DNA of 64,000 nt from Phoenix dactylifera (GCF_009389715.1 NC_052409.1:4329775-4393774), one strand, 5' to 3'; counted from the stretch's first letter, positions 33,575 through 53,430 are shown. Notes: generated by a model not told the origin, from the sequence alone. A program made the numbers and translations.

Positions 33575-36426
33575 ATGGGTTGCAGGACCTGTGAGAAGCC
33601 AAAGGTGAATTATAGGAAAGGGCTGTGGTCACCTGAAGAAGATCAGAAACTGAGGGACTACATCCTTAAGCATGGGCACAGCTGCTGGAGTGCAGTTCCT
33701 ATCAAAGCCGGTGAGTACCTGCATTACAGAAGAATTCTTAAATTACTTTAACCAATAATCCAAATTTATCTACGTTGTTCCTGCCAAAACTAAGACATTG
33801 TTTAATCTAATTTTGCTCAAGAGTGTACATCACAACCAACTTATTGTTTTCATGGTTCGTCCTTTAGAACTCATTATCGAAGACCACTGCAAACTCTGGA
33901 GCTGTATATCCTCTTTGACTACTCCTCAAATCATGCAGTACATCCTCATTGCCTTGTGCTTTTGTGGTTTTGGAAGCGCCGTTGTACATCATCATCTTCT
34001 TGTCTCTTTTCTTGTACATTCATACTTTTGATTTAATAAAGTAGGGGAAGTGACTCACCTCCTCCTTATTCCCTCGAAAAAAAACAAAAGAAGAAATAGA
34101 GCTAAGGGATATAATGGAATATTAATGGAAGAAGAGATCAGTTGTTTGTTGGTATGCATTAGAGACTTAATTGGTCATCAAATATCATTGTTTTTCAGCA
34201 AACCTTAGCCATAACATATATAGGGATAGGTTCAAGTTATACCTGGTGTTACACTTTTTTTGAATTGGATGATGGAGATCTAACATCGATGATCCAAGCT
34301 GTTGAATATAATCTATTATCTTTAAAGTGCCTATATACTAAAGACCACATGATTTGGAGACTCCTAACCTATGCATCAAGTAATCGAAAATTAGACTATT
34401 TAAATAAAATGAAATTTAAGGATCATGAGATTTCTTATTCATCCGGATTAGCACCCTGAATATCTCTAATTTAGCCTAAGATACTTAGTCTGCCGGGCAT
34501 TCTAGCCTGCCAACCAGAATTATGTTCTACTGTTGTTCAGATTCTTCTTTAAAGTTTCAGGAGTTCGAATTAATTGACAGAGCAGAGACATAAGCCACAT
34601 TTAATCTTGCATGTAAATCATCATCGTCCTGTATAAAAATAGTTTTTGCTTCTTTTTACCAATTATTATGTTTATACATTTATCTCTATCACCACTAATC
34701 TTCTTCGACAGGCTTGCAACGGAATGGAAAGAGCTGCAGATTGAGGTGGATCAATTACTTAAGGCCTGGATTGAAGCGGGGAATTTTCTCTCAAGAGGAG
34801 GAGGAAATAGTCATCAACCTTCAGGCCAGATTGGGCAACAAGTAAGCATTTGCATGATGTCTTAGGTGATATTTGGGTAACACCTGCAAGCCAAGTAATG
34901 AAAATTTCACTGCTTAACAAATAAGAATTAATTTCTTGCCAGATGTCCAAATATATGCTATTTCAAAGAATGCACATAAAGTGTTTGTAGTACAGAGGTC
35001 CAATTGAGATCATTAGCTTTTTAAGCTGGGTCACCTGACATCAATCCGTAACCTGTTATCTGATGATTGAAACACTATGCTGATGTTTGGGGACTCAAAA
35101 TGATAAGATACATCAGAAGAGAATGGACAAAAAATAATTAGATAAAAATTTTACAACCCAATATATGAAACAAGTAAATCTAAAATTGTCCACTATTGGC
35201 ATTGAATGTCTGAAAGGTAGGGTTTTATATGAATAATTAATGCATAAGTTTTCCATGACTATCTGTTCCCAAAGTTGACTTTACAAAAACTTCCTATCAA
35301 ATTAATAGAAAAGATAACTAAAGAAGTTGAGAAACAAACTTAGATTGGCATATTTACCTATATTTAATATGTAATTAAGGTAAAGAATCACATCTGGAGT
35401 TCTAATTAACTTTTATAGCAAATGCGAGACTTGGGCAGCTCTGTAATAGAGTGTGATATGCAGGTCTCATGTGCCATGTGATGATTAGCTGAAGACTGTC
35501 CATTCCTGTCGCAAACTAGAAGAACATTCTTTTTTGCATCATTCCATTCTCTTAAGATCATTGTTTTCTGAAAAGAAAAGAAGAATGAGATTCTTTTTTT
35601 CCACAAAAAAGCCATGCCCATGCTAAGTCCTTAAAACCTGTTGGTGTGATGATGAATGTTACAAGTTGACTTATGTATTGATTTCATGAACTTTAGTTAT
35701 ATAATTATGTAGTTTCATGTAAAAAAGGAAAAGTAAAAAAAAATAAAGAAAAGAATATGCATGGTGATTCTTTGGACTGTCTGCAAACTAACCTTAGGTA
35801 TTTATCAATTCAGGTGGTCACAGATAGCAATGCATCTGCCTGGAAGAACAGATAACGAAGTGAAGAATTATTGGAATTCCTATTTAAAGAAGAAAGTCAT
35901 AAATGCTCAAGGATCCGATCCTCATGGCTCTGCGACAAAATCACTGGAGCCAACCAATAAAAACCTATTAACTCAAAAAGAGACCAATAACCAAATTCCA
36001 AGTTCTCAATCCCTGGAACCCCCTGAATCATCTACGGCGGACTCAGGCCTATCCATGAAGCATAGCATGGAATTTGGCTCCTTCGAAGGGGCAATCCACC
36101 ATCACTTCCCTGAGGTTTTAATTGCAGATTGGCTGTCTGTCGACCAAGTCATTGAGCAGGGTTCAGGGATCTTCGGTGGTGCAACAAGCACTCCATGGAA
36201 CTCCAGCAACTCCAATGTTGATGAGGTCCTTAGGCCAGGGTCTTCGGAAGTTGTTGGACATTCTAACAGTGATTTTCTCGGTGGATATGGAGGTACTGGC
36301 ATTGATGGTGAGCTTCAAGCACAATTCGAACCTGTTAGTCCAATTCCAGGAGATGCTTTCTTTGATCTTTTCACCATGGGAAAGATTCCAGGTAGTCTTG
36401 ACATGAACCATGAAGTAATATTTTGA
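33575..36426 (+). CDS. R2R3-MYB transcription factor, LAF1/MYB18-like
   Basis: A nuclear DNA-binding regulator. Three exons (33575-33710, 34712-34841, 35814-36426) join in frame to 292 residues. R2 starts [16 protein letters not shown] and ends [15 protein letters not shown]3 starts [14 protein letters not shown] and ends [18 protein letters not shown]. In R3 the first tryptophan is replaced by Phe (GIF), a usual R2R3 change. The bHLH-interaction motif is absent from R3. The [19 protein letters not shown] stretch and R3 wording resemble Arabidopsis MYB18/LAF1, MYB19 and MYB45; LAF1 acts in phytochrome A signalling, but function here is not proven. The C-terminal half is Ser/Asn-rich and acidic with [12 protein letters not shown] and AFFDLF, candidate activation segments. 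Intron positions (after the R2 middle and inside R3) are the classical ones for this family. Confidence 0.92.
34265..34450. repeat. Dispersed repeat in MYB intron 1 related to 48590-48870
   Basis: Shares an ordered set of words with the segment in RAD51C intron 7. The 64 aa ORF here lies on the repeat and is probably not a gene. Confidence 0.5.
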
Positions 36427-37806
36427 TTCATCAGTGCAAAGTATATGCACCTATTAGTTTCAGGACCCTTCTTGTTGCATTTTTGTGGGAATAAATTTTC
36501 TACTCTTCTGCTTCACAAGGTATCCTTGGAGTGACTATAGGAAGAAATTTCTTACTAAGATACAGGAATAAAAGCATCATGACCTTTTGTGGTGTAGTTG
36601 GGTCCATGGTTGGCAAGTCATACCTCATCTATTCCATGTATCTGTTGTGTACTTGTCATCATCATCTTCTTCTTCTTCTCCTTCTTTCTTGACGTCGATT
36701 CCTAGACCTCTTCCATTATATTGGTACTGAACATAGCCTTGGAATTATATGATTGCTATTGCTACGTCCTTTTCTTAGATCCATGAGACATTTGCTTAAG
36801 AAAAGTACATTTGCCTAGTCCACTTTATATAAAAACGAAAGCATATATAAGTGAAAATCCTTAGGGTGTCAAGTACATGGGTTCTTACGCTGGTAGAATC
36901 TCGGCTCTGCATTGACTCTAAGATGATCAGTGATCTCTTTTGTGCAAATGTCCCCTATCTTACGACAATCCATCCTGCTTTTCTAATAACAATTGCAAAA
37001 AAAAGAAGAAGAAAAAGAAATTAAATTCATGAAAATTCAACATAATCAGCACATGCATATCTGAACTCATGCTGCAGGGAGAAAAGTAAAAACAAAGCAT
37101 CGTAAATAAAAAAGAGGGATTAGAACATGTCATTTTGCACTAAAACAAAAGATAATTTGATATAAGATAATTACATAAACACTGCCACTTGGTTTCAGGA
37201 TTTTAAGATCACAATGCAATTAATTTGCATTCCTGATAAATCTCAAATACCTTCAATACATAAGCATTTACAAATTTGTATTGTAGGGGCAGAAGAAAGA
37301 AAATGAAGAAAGGTACAACTGCATGCGCTCTAATTGAAACGTTAAAAAAAAAAACCGAATTTTCAGCAACCGGAGGCCAATTGGAATTTAAAATGGGAAT
37401 AAAATAATATAAAAACAGAAGAAATAAGTCGACCTAAAATATCGAAAAATCCAGTAAATAAGAAAGTCCCAGTGTTCTCTGCATTCATCAGGACAAGCAA
37501 ATGAATAACCGAAATCGAAGAAGGAAAAAAAAGGAAAAAAAAAAGGAGCAAACATAGTCTTCCGAAAATCCGGGGAAAAATGGTAGTGGGAGCTGATTAA
37601 GAGAAGGATGCGGTTTCCAAAACTCTGAATTTTGGAGAGGAAAAAAAAGATTTCAAATTTAACGACAGGGAGAGGACGGAGGTGGGATTATTTATAGAGA
37701 GCTTACAAGGATTTGTGGGACCTTTTGATCGACGGAGGGTGAGCGCCTGAGACCAACGGTGTTGGCGGAAACCCTAGCTTTGGCATGAAGAAGAAGAAGA
37801 CTAGGA
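36427..37806. other. MYB 3' flank with an orphan leftward promoter-like site
   Basis: It includes the MYB 3' UTR and a CATCATCTTCTTCTT simple repeat near 36655. On the minus strand CTATAAATA (complement of 37689-37697) is followed leftwards by leader-like CT-rich sequence, and an AAACCCTAG telo-box lies at 37769-37777. No ORF follows, so I cannot say what would be transcribed. Confidence 0.4.
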
Positions 37807-38255
37807 GCAAATATAAAGAAACTTAGTTCCAAAGCCCCTCGGAAGACCATTATTTATCTTCTACTGACTTATTTTGAATATCCAGCAAGGCACGAAGGCT
37901 GCAAATATAAAGAAAATTGCTAATGAATCCCTGATAGCTCATAAATTATATCGAATACCCCAAAGAAACATAGTTCCAAAAACCCTCGGTAGACCATTTC
38001 CAGTGACTAGTTTTCAAGTTCTTCAGCAAGGCATGAAGGCTGCAAATATACAGAAAATTACTAGCGAGTCCATGATAACCCAACAATTATTTCGAAGGCC
38101 CCATACTTTGTTCCAAAGCCCCTCGGTAGACCATTATTTATGTTCCAGTGACTAATTTTCAAGTTCTTCAGCAAGGCGCGAAGGCTGCAAATATAAAGAA
38201 AATTACTAGCGAGTCCATGATAGTCCATACAATTATTTCGAAGGCCCCAAACTGC
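37807..38255. repeat. Tandem array, about three units of 141-145 bp
   Basis: CAGCAAGGC, GAAGGCTGCAAATATA, AGAAAATT and CTCGGTAGACCATT recur in the same order. Units start at 37883, 38024 and 38169 and a partial unit lies at 37807-37880. The first spacing, 141, is a multiple of three and one ORF reads through two units with QQGxKAANI repeated; the second spacing, 145, breaks the frame. A coding origin is not established. Confidence 0.75.
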
Positions 38256-38294
38256 CTGCCTTACGAGAGTGGCTGCGTGCTGACGAGCGAGCTA

Positions 38295-38870
38295 CCCCCT
38301 CCCCCCCCCCCCCCCCCTCTTTTTTTTTAAATTATTATTATTTATTTATTTATTTAATAGTACATATGTTGTTCGTACTACTCCAGTGTAGAACCAGCCA
38401 ACAGAATTGGAGACTGGAACCTGGCTCAGGTGCAAGGGAGGAGCTCTCCGATGTGGCCAAAGTACCTCTTCAGAGTGCTGTGCAGCATAGGATACAATCC
38501 AGTCTGCGGTCTTGTTCGCCTCTCCGTACACATGCACTATCTGTAAGGTGCTGCAGTCTCTCAGCTTCAGCCCGATATCGCAAGGCAGGGGACTTTCCTC
38601 TCTTCTCTATCCCTCCTCCCATATCCAATCGATCACTGTGGCCGAATCTCCCTCTAGGATAATGCGCTCGGCCCCCAACCTCCGTCTCACATAGAAAATC
38701 CTCTTCCATACTGTCTTGAGCTCCGCCCCTATAGTAGAAAGTCCATCGATCTGCTGCCCACCAGCAACAATCAACTGAGTCGTGGCCTCTAATCACAAAA
38801 CGCACACCACCCCTACCTCCTGGGCTACTCCCTCTTAATTGGGAGCCCGCTTTTGTCGTAGTAGCTTAAG
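38295..38870 (-). mobile_element. Second LINE relic with RNase H-like domain
   Basis: On the minus strand, frame-shifted pieces give AERIILEGDSATVIDW-like sequence, then CSTLQIVHVYGEANKTADWI and SYAAQHSEEVLWPH. These are characteristic of the RNase H-like domain of plant LINEs. The 3' side ends in A-rich sequence and a G run (C-run at 38295-38317 and T/TTTA-rich sequence at 38318-38357 on the plus strand). It resembles the 29234 relic and has the same orientation. Confidence 0.7.
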
Positions 38871-39389
38871 CTATTTGGTTCGAGAACTCACTTTTAACTC
38901 CATTTTGAACTCAGAAGTGTTCAACATGGACTCTTCCTCGATCGAACTAAGTTTGAACGTTCGATGACGGAAAACCAAACTGGTCACTGAACGACGTGTG
39001 TTCACGTTTCCCACTTTGTTGACCTCAAGTTTAGACGCCCATGAACCTTTTTCTTCTACGTGGTTCGACTTTCGCATGATACATTTATATAGACCTCCGC
39101 ATGTTTATACACCATCTTCACCATTATCTATGCACGGAATTTCCCGGAGAAACTATGCACGGATTCCCATATATGATTTCTATGCAGATTTACATTCACG
39201 TGGAAAATATTTATGCAAGCATCCATATGTGAGGTATAAATTGATATGTTTTGATTCAGATTTCAAGTGTTTGTATCCGTAGAATTTTTCTACGATGATG
39301 ATTCATTATGCGTAAAAATTCAATGCGTGCATTCGCATGAAATCTTTGCATTGGTGCGATACTCTTAAAATAACTCCTCTATTAGCACT
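38871..39389. other. Intergenic sequence without recognisable features
   Basis: A short ORF (94 aa, plus strand) has no recognisable domain, and nothing else stands out. Confidence 0.5.
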
Positions 39390-40193
39390 GTGGCCGCTAA
39401 GGCTGCAAATGGGTCGGGTCGACCCATGACCCGACCCGTGTAGACCCAGTCCGATCCGAATTTTAGGATCTGCGGATCCGGGTCGGATCCAAAAATTGGA
39501 CCCGAATTATTTTCTGGGTCGGGTCTGGATTTACCGAACGGACCCGATCCGACCCGAATGGACCCGAAGAGAGAGAGGAAGAGAGAGAAAAAAAAAAAGA
39601 AAAAGCTCGGATTCTCTCTCGATCTATTACACTGTTGAAACCTCTGGTGTATCGGTAGCTGGGTTTTTGTTTCCTTCTGTTTTTTGGTTTTTGTTTCTTT
39701 TGACTTTTGAAGGGAGAACGTGAGGGAACGCTGAACTGAATATGGGTCATGTGCCAGTTTCTGCAATGGAATTGGATTTTGGAAGAAGGTCTGGGATTTT
39801 CTTTGCCCTCCTGAGAGGGGAGCTGGGAGACACCAAGTTCCGTGCAATCAGTCATATAGATAAAAAATATTGTGATATGAAATTTGGCTTGTAGACGGAC
39901 TTACTTAGTTCGTCATGGGTCATCTGTTCTGACTGGAGGTCAATTGCAAGTCTTTCAAGTTATGGGTCACCCAGCACCTCATAGTTATGATATGGCCAAA
40001 TTAGATTTGCCCAAAATTCTTTCCCAAAAGCACAAAAAATGGACCTGATTCGGATCCGGACCCGACCTGACCCCACCCGATCTTCAACCGGGTCGGGTCT
40101 GGGTCCAAAATTAGGACTCGAACAAAAAACCGGATCGGATCAAGGTCACTCAGGACCTGATCCGATCCGACTCATTTGCACCCTAGTGGCCAC
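39390..40193. mobile_element. hAT-type non-autonomous element with unrelated interior
   Basis: The element at 39398-40185 has the inverted ends TAAGGCTGCAAATGGGT and ACTCATTTGCACCCTA. The flanks GTGGCCGC (39390-39397) and GTGGCCAC (40186-40193) agree at seven of eight positions. Subterminal sequence is made of GGGTCGGGTC / GATCCGACCC words. The middle (about 39590-40020) has different composition and no such words, and may be captured host sequence. No transposase is present. Confidence 0.8.
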
Positions 40194-40329
40194 TGCAAGG
40201 TCTCTGCCCTCTGTTAGCTCCTCTTTCGACACTCGTGGTAGACTAATTCGCCGCCATGCGGGTGGAGTTACATGCTCGCTTGGTGATCTCAACGTTCATG
40301 TTAAGAGGTGTTGGTGGCGAGGCTAGAAA

Positions 40330-41400
40330 ACAAACTGAATACGGACTGGATAGTTGGTATATTTTTATCTGCATCTATATTTCTTGATCAATATCAATAT
40401 AAATATGAGTATTAAATAGATAATATATAAAATTATTTATATTTATTTTAAATAGATATGGATATGAATCGGATATTAAATATATCTATATTTATTTCAA
40501 ACAAATATGAATATAAATTGGATATTATTTCTATCTAATTTTTTCCATCATAGCACAATATAAGTCATATATTTTCGGGTATAAATCAAATTTTTAGCAA
40601 AATTTAATGATAAAAATTAATATTCATTATATAATTATAAAGGATGAGAGTAGAATTGTACGTGATAAGTAGGTAACTAAAGACCTAAAGCATAAGTTAT
40701 TAAACTAGTGTTTGGAAAGTGACCCGATAAGGATCCAGATCACTAATTTGAAATATTTAAAACATATTAAAATAAATATTTTAATAAAAAATATTAATAT
40801 TTGTTCGCATCAAATATCATTATTACTCTTTAATTACAACATAAATAAAAAAAATCATGAACTTTCTATTCTTAGAGAGCTTGTAAAAAAAATTATATAT
40901 TGATATTTTTAAAATAATTTAACAATATAGCTTTGAAAATTTTATACGGAATAAAATAAAGTATTTTTATTTTTATTTTTATCAAACAGAGAAGAATTTT
41001 TTAGAATGCAAACATTTAATAACCTAAATATATGAGAAAAGGAGTTTTATAAAAGTAATGATTAAAAATAATATACATCAAATGATTACTTAATAACTTG
41101 AATGCACGAGAAAACAACTTTATATGCCAAATAATTATTGAATGACATGATTATATATGCAAATAAGTAAAATAAATTATATGTATATATAAAGTACAAA
41201 TGCGTGTTGTGGCTTGGAGGTTTTTTGATGAACTGGGAGGTTGAAGACTTTGATCGAGGTTAAGGGTTCATCATTCAAACGAAATGACTGGTTTGAATCC
41301 TAGATTGTATAATTTATTTTAGTGAATCCAAAATTCGATTGAGTAAAACTTATAAAGTTTTGGATCTAATTGGATATCGGAATCATTATTCAAATTCGAT
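40330..41400. other. AT-rich intergenic repeat-like sequence
   Basis: Contains ATATGAATATAAATTGGATATT-type words repeated in both orientations between 40370 and 40560, typical of decayed MITEs. I cannot define the ends, and there is no gene. Confidence 0.4.
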
Positions 41401-41459
41401 CCAATTGGAATATGGAAATGACACTAAGGTCAAAGCAGGAAATGGGGAGAAGATGAGTT

Positions 41460-41923
41460 TAGGAGTGCAATTGAGCTGAGTTGAGTCAAGTCGAGTAGTT
41501 AGAGGCTCGAGCTCTATTCGATTCAAATTATTTGGACTCGAAATTCGATTTAAGATCAATCGAGCCTTAATATCCACACTCGAGTTTGACTCAAAAAAAA
41601 ATAATAATAATACTCAAAATTGATACGACTTGGCTCGAATATCAACCAAGCAATACTCAAGCTCAAATTTAAGCCTTAGTCAAAACTTAAAATATATAAT
41701 ATAATACAATATAATATTTTAAAATATTATATTAATAATATATATTAAAAATAAAAAATTATATTAAAAAATATATACTCGAGTAGGCTTGCAAGCTTTT
41801 GAGCTGAGTATTTTTCTATTCGAGCTCGACTCAAAAAAACTATTCGAATTGCTTGAGCGCAGCTCAATCTCAGTAATAGCCATCGATTCGAGCTTGGAGG
41901 ACCCCCAGTCATTTGCACCCTTA
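41460..41923. mobile_element. Degenerate hAT-like MITE rich in GAGCTCGA words
   Basis: The left end TAGGAGTGCAATTGAG is roughly the complement of the right end, GTCATTTGCACCCTTA. The ends are similar to those of the 39398 element. The subterminal regions carry GAGTTGAGTC, CTCGAGCTC and CGAGCTCGACTC words. No clear target duplication is visible. Confidence 0.5.
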
Positions 41924-42202
41924 GGTCAGATGGGCAGAGTACTCTTTCTCAAGATAGCCATTGCTGGGTCCAATAAAAGTGCAAGCCTGGGTTGACCCAA
42001 AAGGCCCACATTGATCCAGCCTGCATGCAACTGTACCTGGCCCATTTGTTTCAGGCGTTGTTCTTGCGTGCGCGCTGCAGCTTCAGGCGCGGCGGTAAGT
42101 CGGGGTTTCCAAATTGTCCGCTTTTCTACCTGATACCGGCGAGGAGGCGAGCCCTCTCTTCTCCCACCATCGGAGTAGCGCGTCATTTGGAGGACGTCGG
42201 GG

Positions 42203-50214
<8,012 letters not shown>

Positions 50215-50410
50215 ATAGCATCAAGTATGTTCTGAAAAAAAAAAACAAAAGAAACTTGACTATGTTTTTGGTTACAAAGGGCCCATGCGCCTCCTAAAAA
50301 CTCTTGTTTAGTGAGAACAGTTCTACAATCTTTTTGTTGTTCCTTTTATCTCCACCATAAGAATCCCTAGCCGGAAAATCAAAAGAAAAACAGAAAAATG
50401 ATATTGACCA

Positions 50411-50536
50411 TTTTATACTACCACCGATCTTCTTTTCCATTCAAAAAATCTCTGATGCTCTGATGCACGACATTGGTGTAGCTCAGGGTGAACAGAACTG
50501 AATGGCTAATTTAAAAACCCGGAGTGGTACCGGGCC
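50411..50536. repeat. Left member of a 126 bp direct repeat pair
   Basis: TATACTACCACC, ATCTTCTTTTC, CTGATGCTCTGATG and GTAGCTCA, ending in GAGTGGTACCGGGCC, reappear in the same order at 53121-53246, 2710 bp to the right. The pair brackets the GC-rich gene-like block. Confidence 0.7.
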
Positions 50537-51209
50537 TTCAGGTTCTAGCGGGAAGAAGACTAATATCACCCATTCTAGTCTTCCGTGCTATCAAATTTTG
50601 ATCTGAACTAAGCTCTGATTTTTTATCTATTTCTTTACGACATTATCTTTTTGTGCCCTTTTGAAAGCTTCAAACAGAAGGATGTGGGATATGGTCGGTG
50701 GAACTGTCCTAAATCAGACAGTTTTGGTCGTTCCAAGCTGTACTGAAAGCTCATTAGTATGATTTCGGCAACGAAAACGAAAACCGTTGCCAAAGTTGAA
50801 AAAGAAGAAGGAAAGAGAGCGTGTGAGGGAGGAATGGAAAGGAAGGCCGGCGAAGGGTCGACAAAGGGCACGGGAGGTGAGGTTGCATCCGGATTTTTTA
50901 ATATCGAATGAAACACGAGCCCGGCTGCGACCAGAAGAAATAGTAAAGTTGGCCTCTCTCTCTCTCCCTCTTTCCTCCTCTCTCTTTTTTTCTTTTCTCC
51001 CACTGTATGGACTTGCTCTCCTCTATCAGTACAGGCTCGGCACGGTATAATTCTAGTATCGATTTTGCCAGCCTCCGTGAAACCTTTAGAGAGTGAGAGG
51101 AAACATACGTTTCTTCTCTGTGCGCTGGAATTAAACCATCTTACGAACGCCAGCCCAAACTCATTAAGACGAGGCCCCAAATTCGACCGAGCCACCGACT
51201 TGGGCTCTT

Positions 51210-51218
51210 TATAAATAG
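51210..51218 (+). promoter_or_regulatory. TATA box of an unidentified transcription unit
   Basis: TATAAATAG sits in a GC-rich context about 60 bp upstream of an ATG at 51271, the expected spacing of a plant core promoter and short leader. Confidence 0.55.
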
Positions 51219-51270
51219 CCCCTCGCCCTCATTTTTCTTTGCGCCGGCTCTGCCCTTTTCCCGCCCAACC

Positions 51271-52006
51271 ATGAAGGCTTCCATCCTCCAAACCTCACGA
51301 CCGGCGAACCGTGGCCGATCGAAGGAAACCCCACCCTCCAAGCGATCCGATCCCAATTCCGGCAACGGGAAAACCCAAAAGGGTTCTCCACGAACCCTAA
51401 CTTCTCTTCTATTTTTTCTCCGTTCTCCTTTTCTTCTTCACCTCCTCTGTTCTCTTGCCTCAGATCTTTCCAAAGCGCCTAAGCTGGGAGTTCTCCGCCT
51501 CGCCGGAGGAGATCCACTCCAATCTACGGATCCGCCGATTCCTCGCCTGAGATGACAAGCACAGTGGAAGATCCGGCGGACGTGATCTCACCTATTAGAA
51601 TTTCTTCTGAGATGACGAACACGGAGGGGTGGATACCGGCGAGCTCGCCGGCGGATGCACCGATTCTGATGCTGTTAAGAAGGAGGTGAAGGAGAGGGCT
51701 CTGGTGGTGATAGATCGCGTGCGAGAAGCCTCTGCTCGAGATCAGCGCGTCGGAACCTCAGCGATGGAACCAAGAGGGCGGTGGAAGCTCTGGTCGAGAT
51801 CGTGATCGGAGATCCGGGCGTGAATGCGAGGGCGAGAGATGGATTTCCGGATCTTCTTTTCCGGGCGAATGTACTCATCGGAATCCTTTTTTCCTGATTT
51901 GGTTGGTAATGGTGATGTACGCGCTGGTGGCCACGGCGATCTGGTTTGGCCCGCGGAGGGGAAGAAGCTTTCGCCGGAGCGCCTCCTACCTGAATCCTTC
52001 ATCTAA
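51271..52006 (+). other. GC-rich gene-like stretch, product unrecognised
   Basis: The first ORF (51271-51555, 94 aa) begins MKASILQTSRPANRG; it is basic and Ser/Pro-rich and then hydrophobic. I do not recognise it. Downstream, protein-like pieces occur in different frames: DAVKKEVKERALVVIDRV near 51670, KRAVEALVEIVIGDPG near 51770, and a hydrophobic LIWLVMVMYALVATAIWFG near 51900. They are followed by a possible donor after 52006. If these belong to one protein, the frame is broken at least twice, which would resemble the frame breaks in the carboxyltransferase gene further right. It may equally be a non-coding leader or a pseudogene. Confidence 0.35.
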
Positions 52007-52009
52007 GTA

Positions 52010-53430
52010 CGTATCTACCCTAATTTTTAGCTATTCTTTTTGGCATCGATTTTGATTTCATGGTGGAATTGGGGAAATTCTAGTTCAAATTCACTGATCA
52101 GTTACTGGTTTTAGTAGTTGTTTCCAAGAGGGTGCGGTCTCGGTGTTGTGCGTCGCTATGGACGGCTCCTCTTTCGACGGCTTGCCTCCACCTGGAGTTC
52201 TCTAACTACGATTTACTCTACCATGAATTTTATTGGTCCCTCCTTTCACCCCAAAAAAAAAATCGTTGGTGTGGTATATGAAATTCATCTTCCTTTGATC
52301 CTTTATTTTTCTTAATCAAAGAAGCTTCGGAGTTCGGACGTATCGCAGTGGCTACGGGCATATTATAACTGATGAAAGTTTTAGTTAGAAATATGTGGGC
52401 AGTCAGTGGTTTTGTATGAGATGATAGATAGAGATCCTGTACTCGTGAATGGGCTGTGTGGTTCAAATTCGTCCGCCTATACAATGGGTTTTTGCTTTTG
52501 TTCTCTTCACTTGTAAATGCCTCTTTCGTAATATACTTTTTCCCTCATATTAACAAATTTTGGGTGGCACTCTTTGCCTCCGCTTTACCTTCACATGCGC
52601 ACACAAAAAAAAAAATCAAGGTGCACCCATAAAATCATACCAGAAGGGTATTACTTAAGCTTATCTTGAGAGCAGAAGCTTGTATCACTTTGGAAGATGT
52701 CCTCTATTTATATGTGATTTAAAATAAGATTACATTAATTCGGTTAGGGTGGAGTCAGGGGAGATTTTATTTGCTACTATGGATATCTCATTAGGTTAGA
52801 GGGGGACTCATGTTGCCATTTGAAATTACCTCCGATGGTATTCGGAAAATGAGCAAGGATACGCCGAATAGATCACTACGTATCGTGGCTTAAAAATTTT
52901 ATAGACAGTAGGCATACCGGGGCCCTATTCCCTTTCACCATGATGTTTACCTTTCTTAGATTTTTTAGGATGTACTCGAATGCTAGAGTTGTATATGATA
53001 TATGCCCCATCATTATAATTTTTTTTTATAAAAGCACTCTTAAATTAGAGATAAATTATACTAACATCTAATAATATAAAAAATCTACAATTACCACGAA
53101 TAGAATAAAATAATATGACTATTATACTACCACTAATCTTCTTTTCATGCAAGAAGTGTGTCTGATGGTCTGATGCTCGACAGTGGGTGCAGCTCATGTG
53201 AACGAAGCTGAATAACTGGATTTGAAACCCCGAGTGGTTCTGGGCCATGTCAAGAGACTCTAGCAAGGCAAGTTGGTTTAGACCCCACCCACTTCTTCAA
53301 CATCAGTGATTGAAAGTAGGACTGCAAGCCAATAGTCATCATCCTATCCATCGCTCATGGCTAACCGCAGACCGGAACAAGCGAGCCCAATCCAAGAAAC
53401 TTAACCCAAATCGATAGGTTAGATGATTAC
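52010..53430. other. AT-rich interval between the gene-like block and the carboxyltransferase gene
   Basis: It could be an intron or 3' part of the unidentified unit. It contains one member of the direct repeat pair and no ORF with a known domain. Confidence 0.4.
53121..53246. repeat. Right member of a 126 bp direct repeat pair
   Basis: Diverged direct copy of 50411-50536, ending in GAGTGGTTCTGGGCC. Its nature (solo repeat pair or segmental duplication edges) is unknown. Confidence 0.7.

Noticed and set aside
33575..36426. Possible anthocyanin-type MYB such as the palm fruit-colour gene
   Set aside because: R3 lacks the bHLH-interaction motif and the R2R3 wording matches the LAF1/MYB18 group instead.
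39365..39855. Two overlapping ORFs of 160 and 130 aa on the minus strand
   Set aside because: They run across the terminal repeat and subterminal words of a hAT-like MITE and show no recognisable domain.
50635..51195. ORF of 186 aa on the minus strand upstream of the TATA box at 51210
   Set aside because: Low-complexity Arg/Glu-, Ser/Pro- and Phe-rich reading of CT-rich DNA with no known domain; a divergent gene is possible but unsupported.
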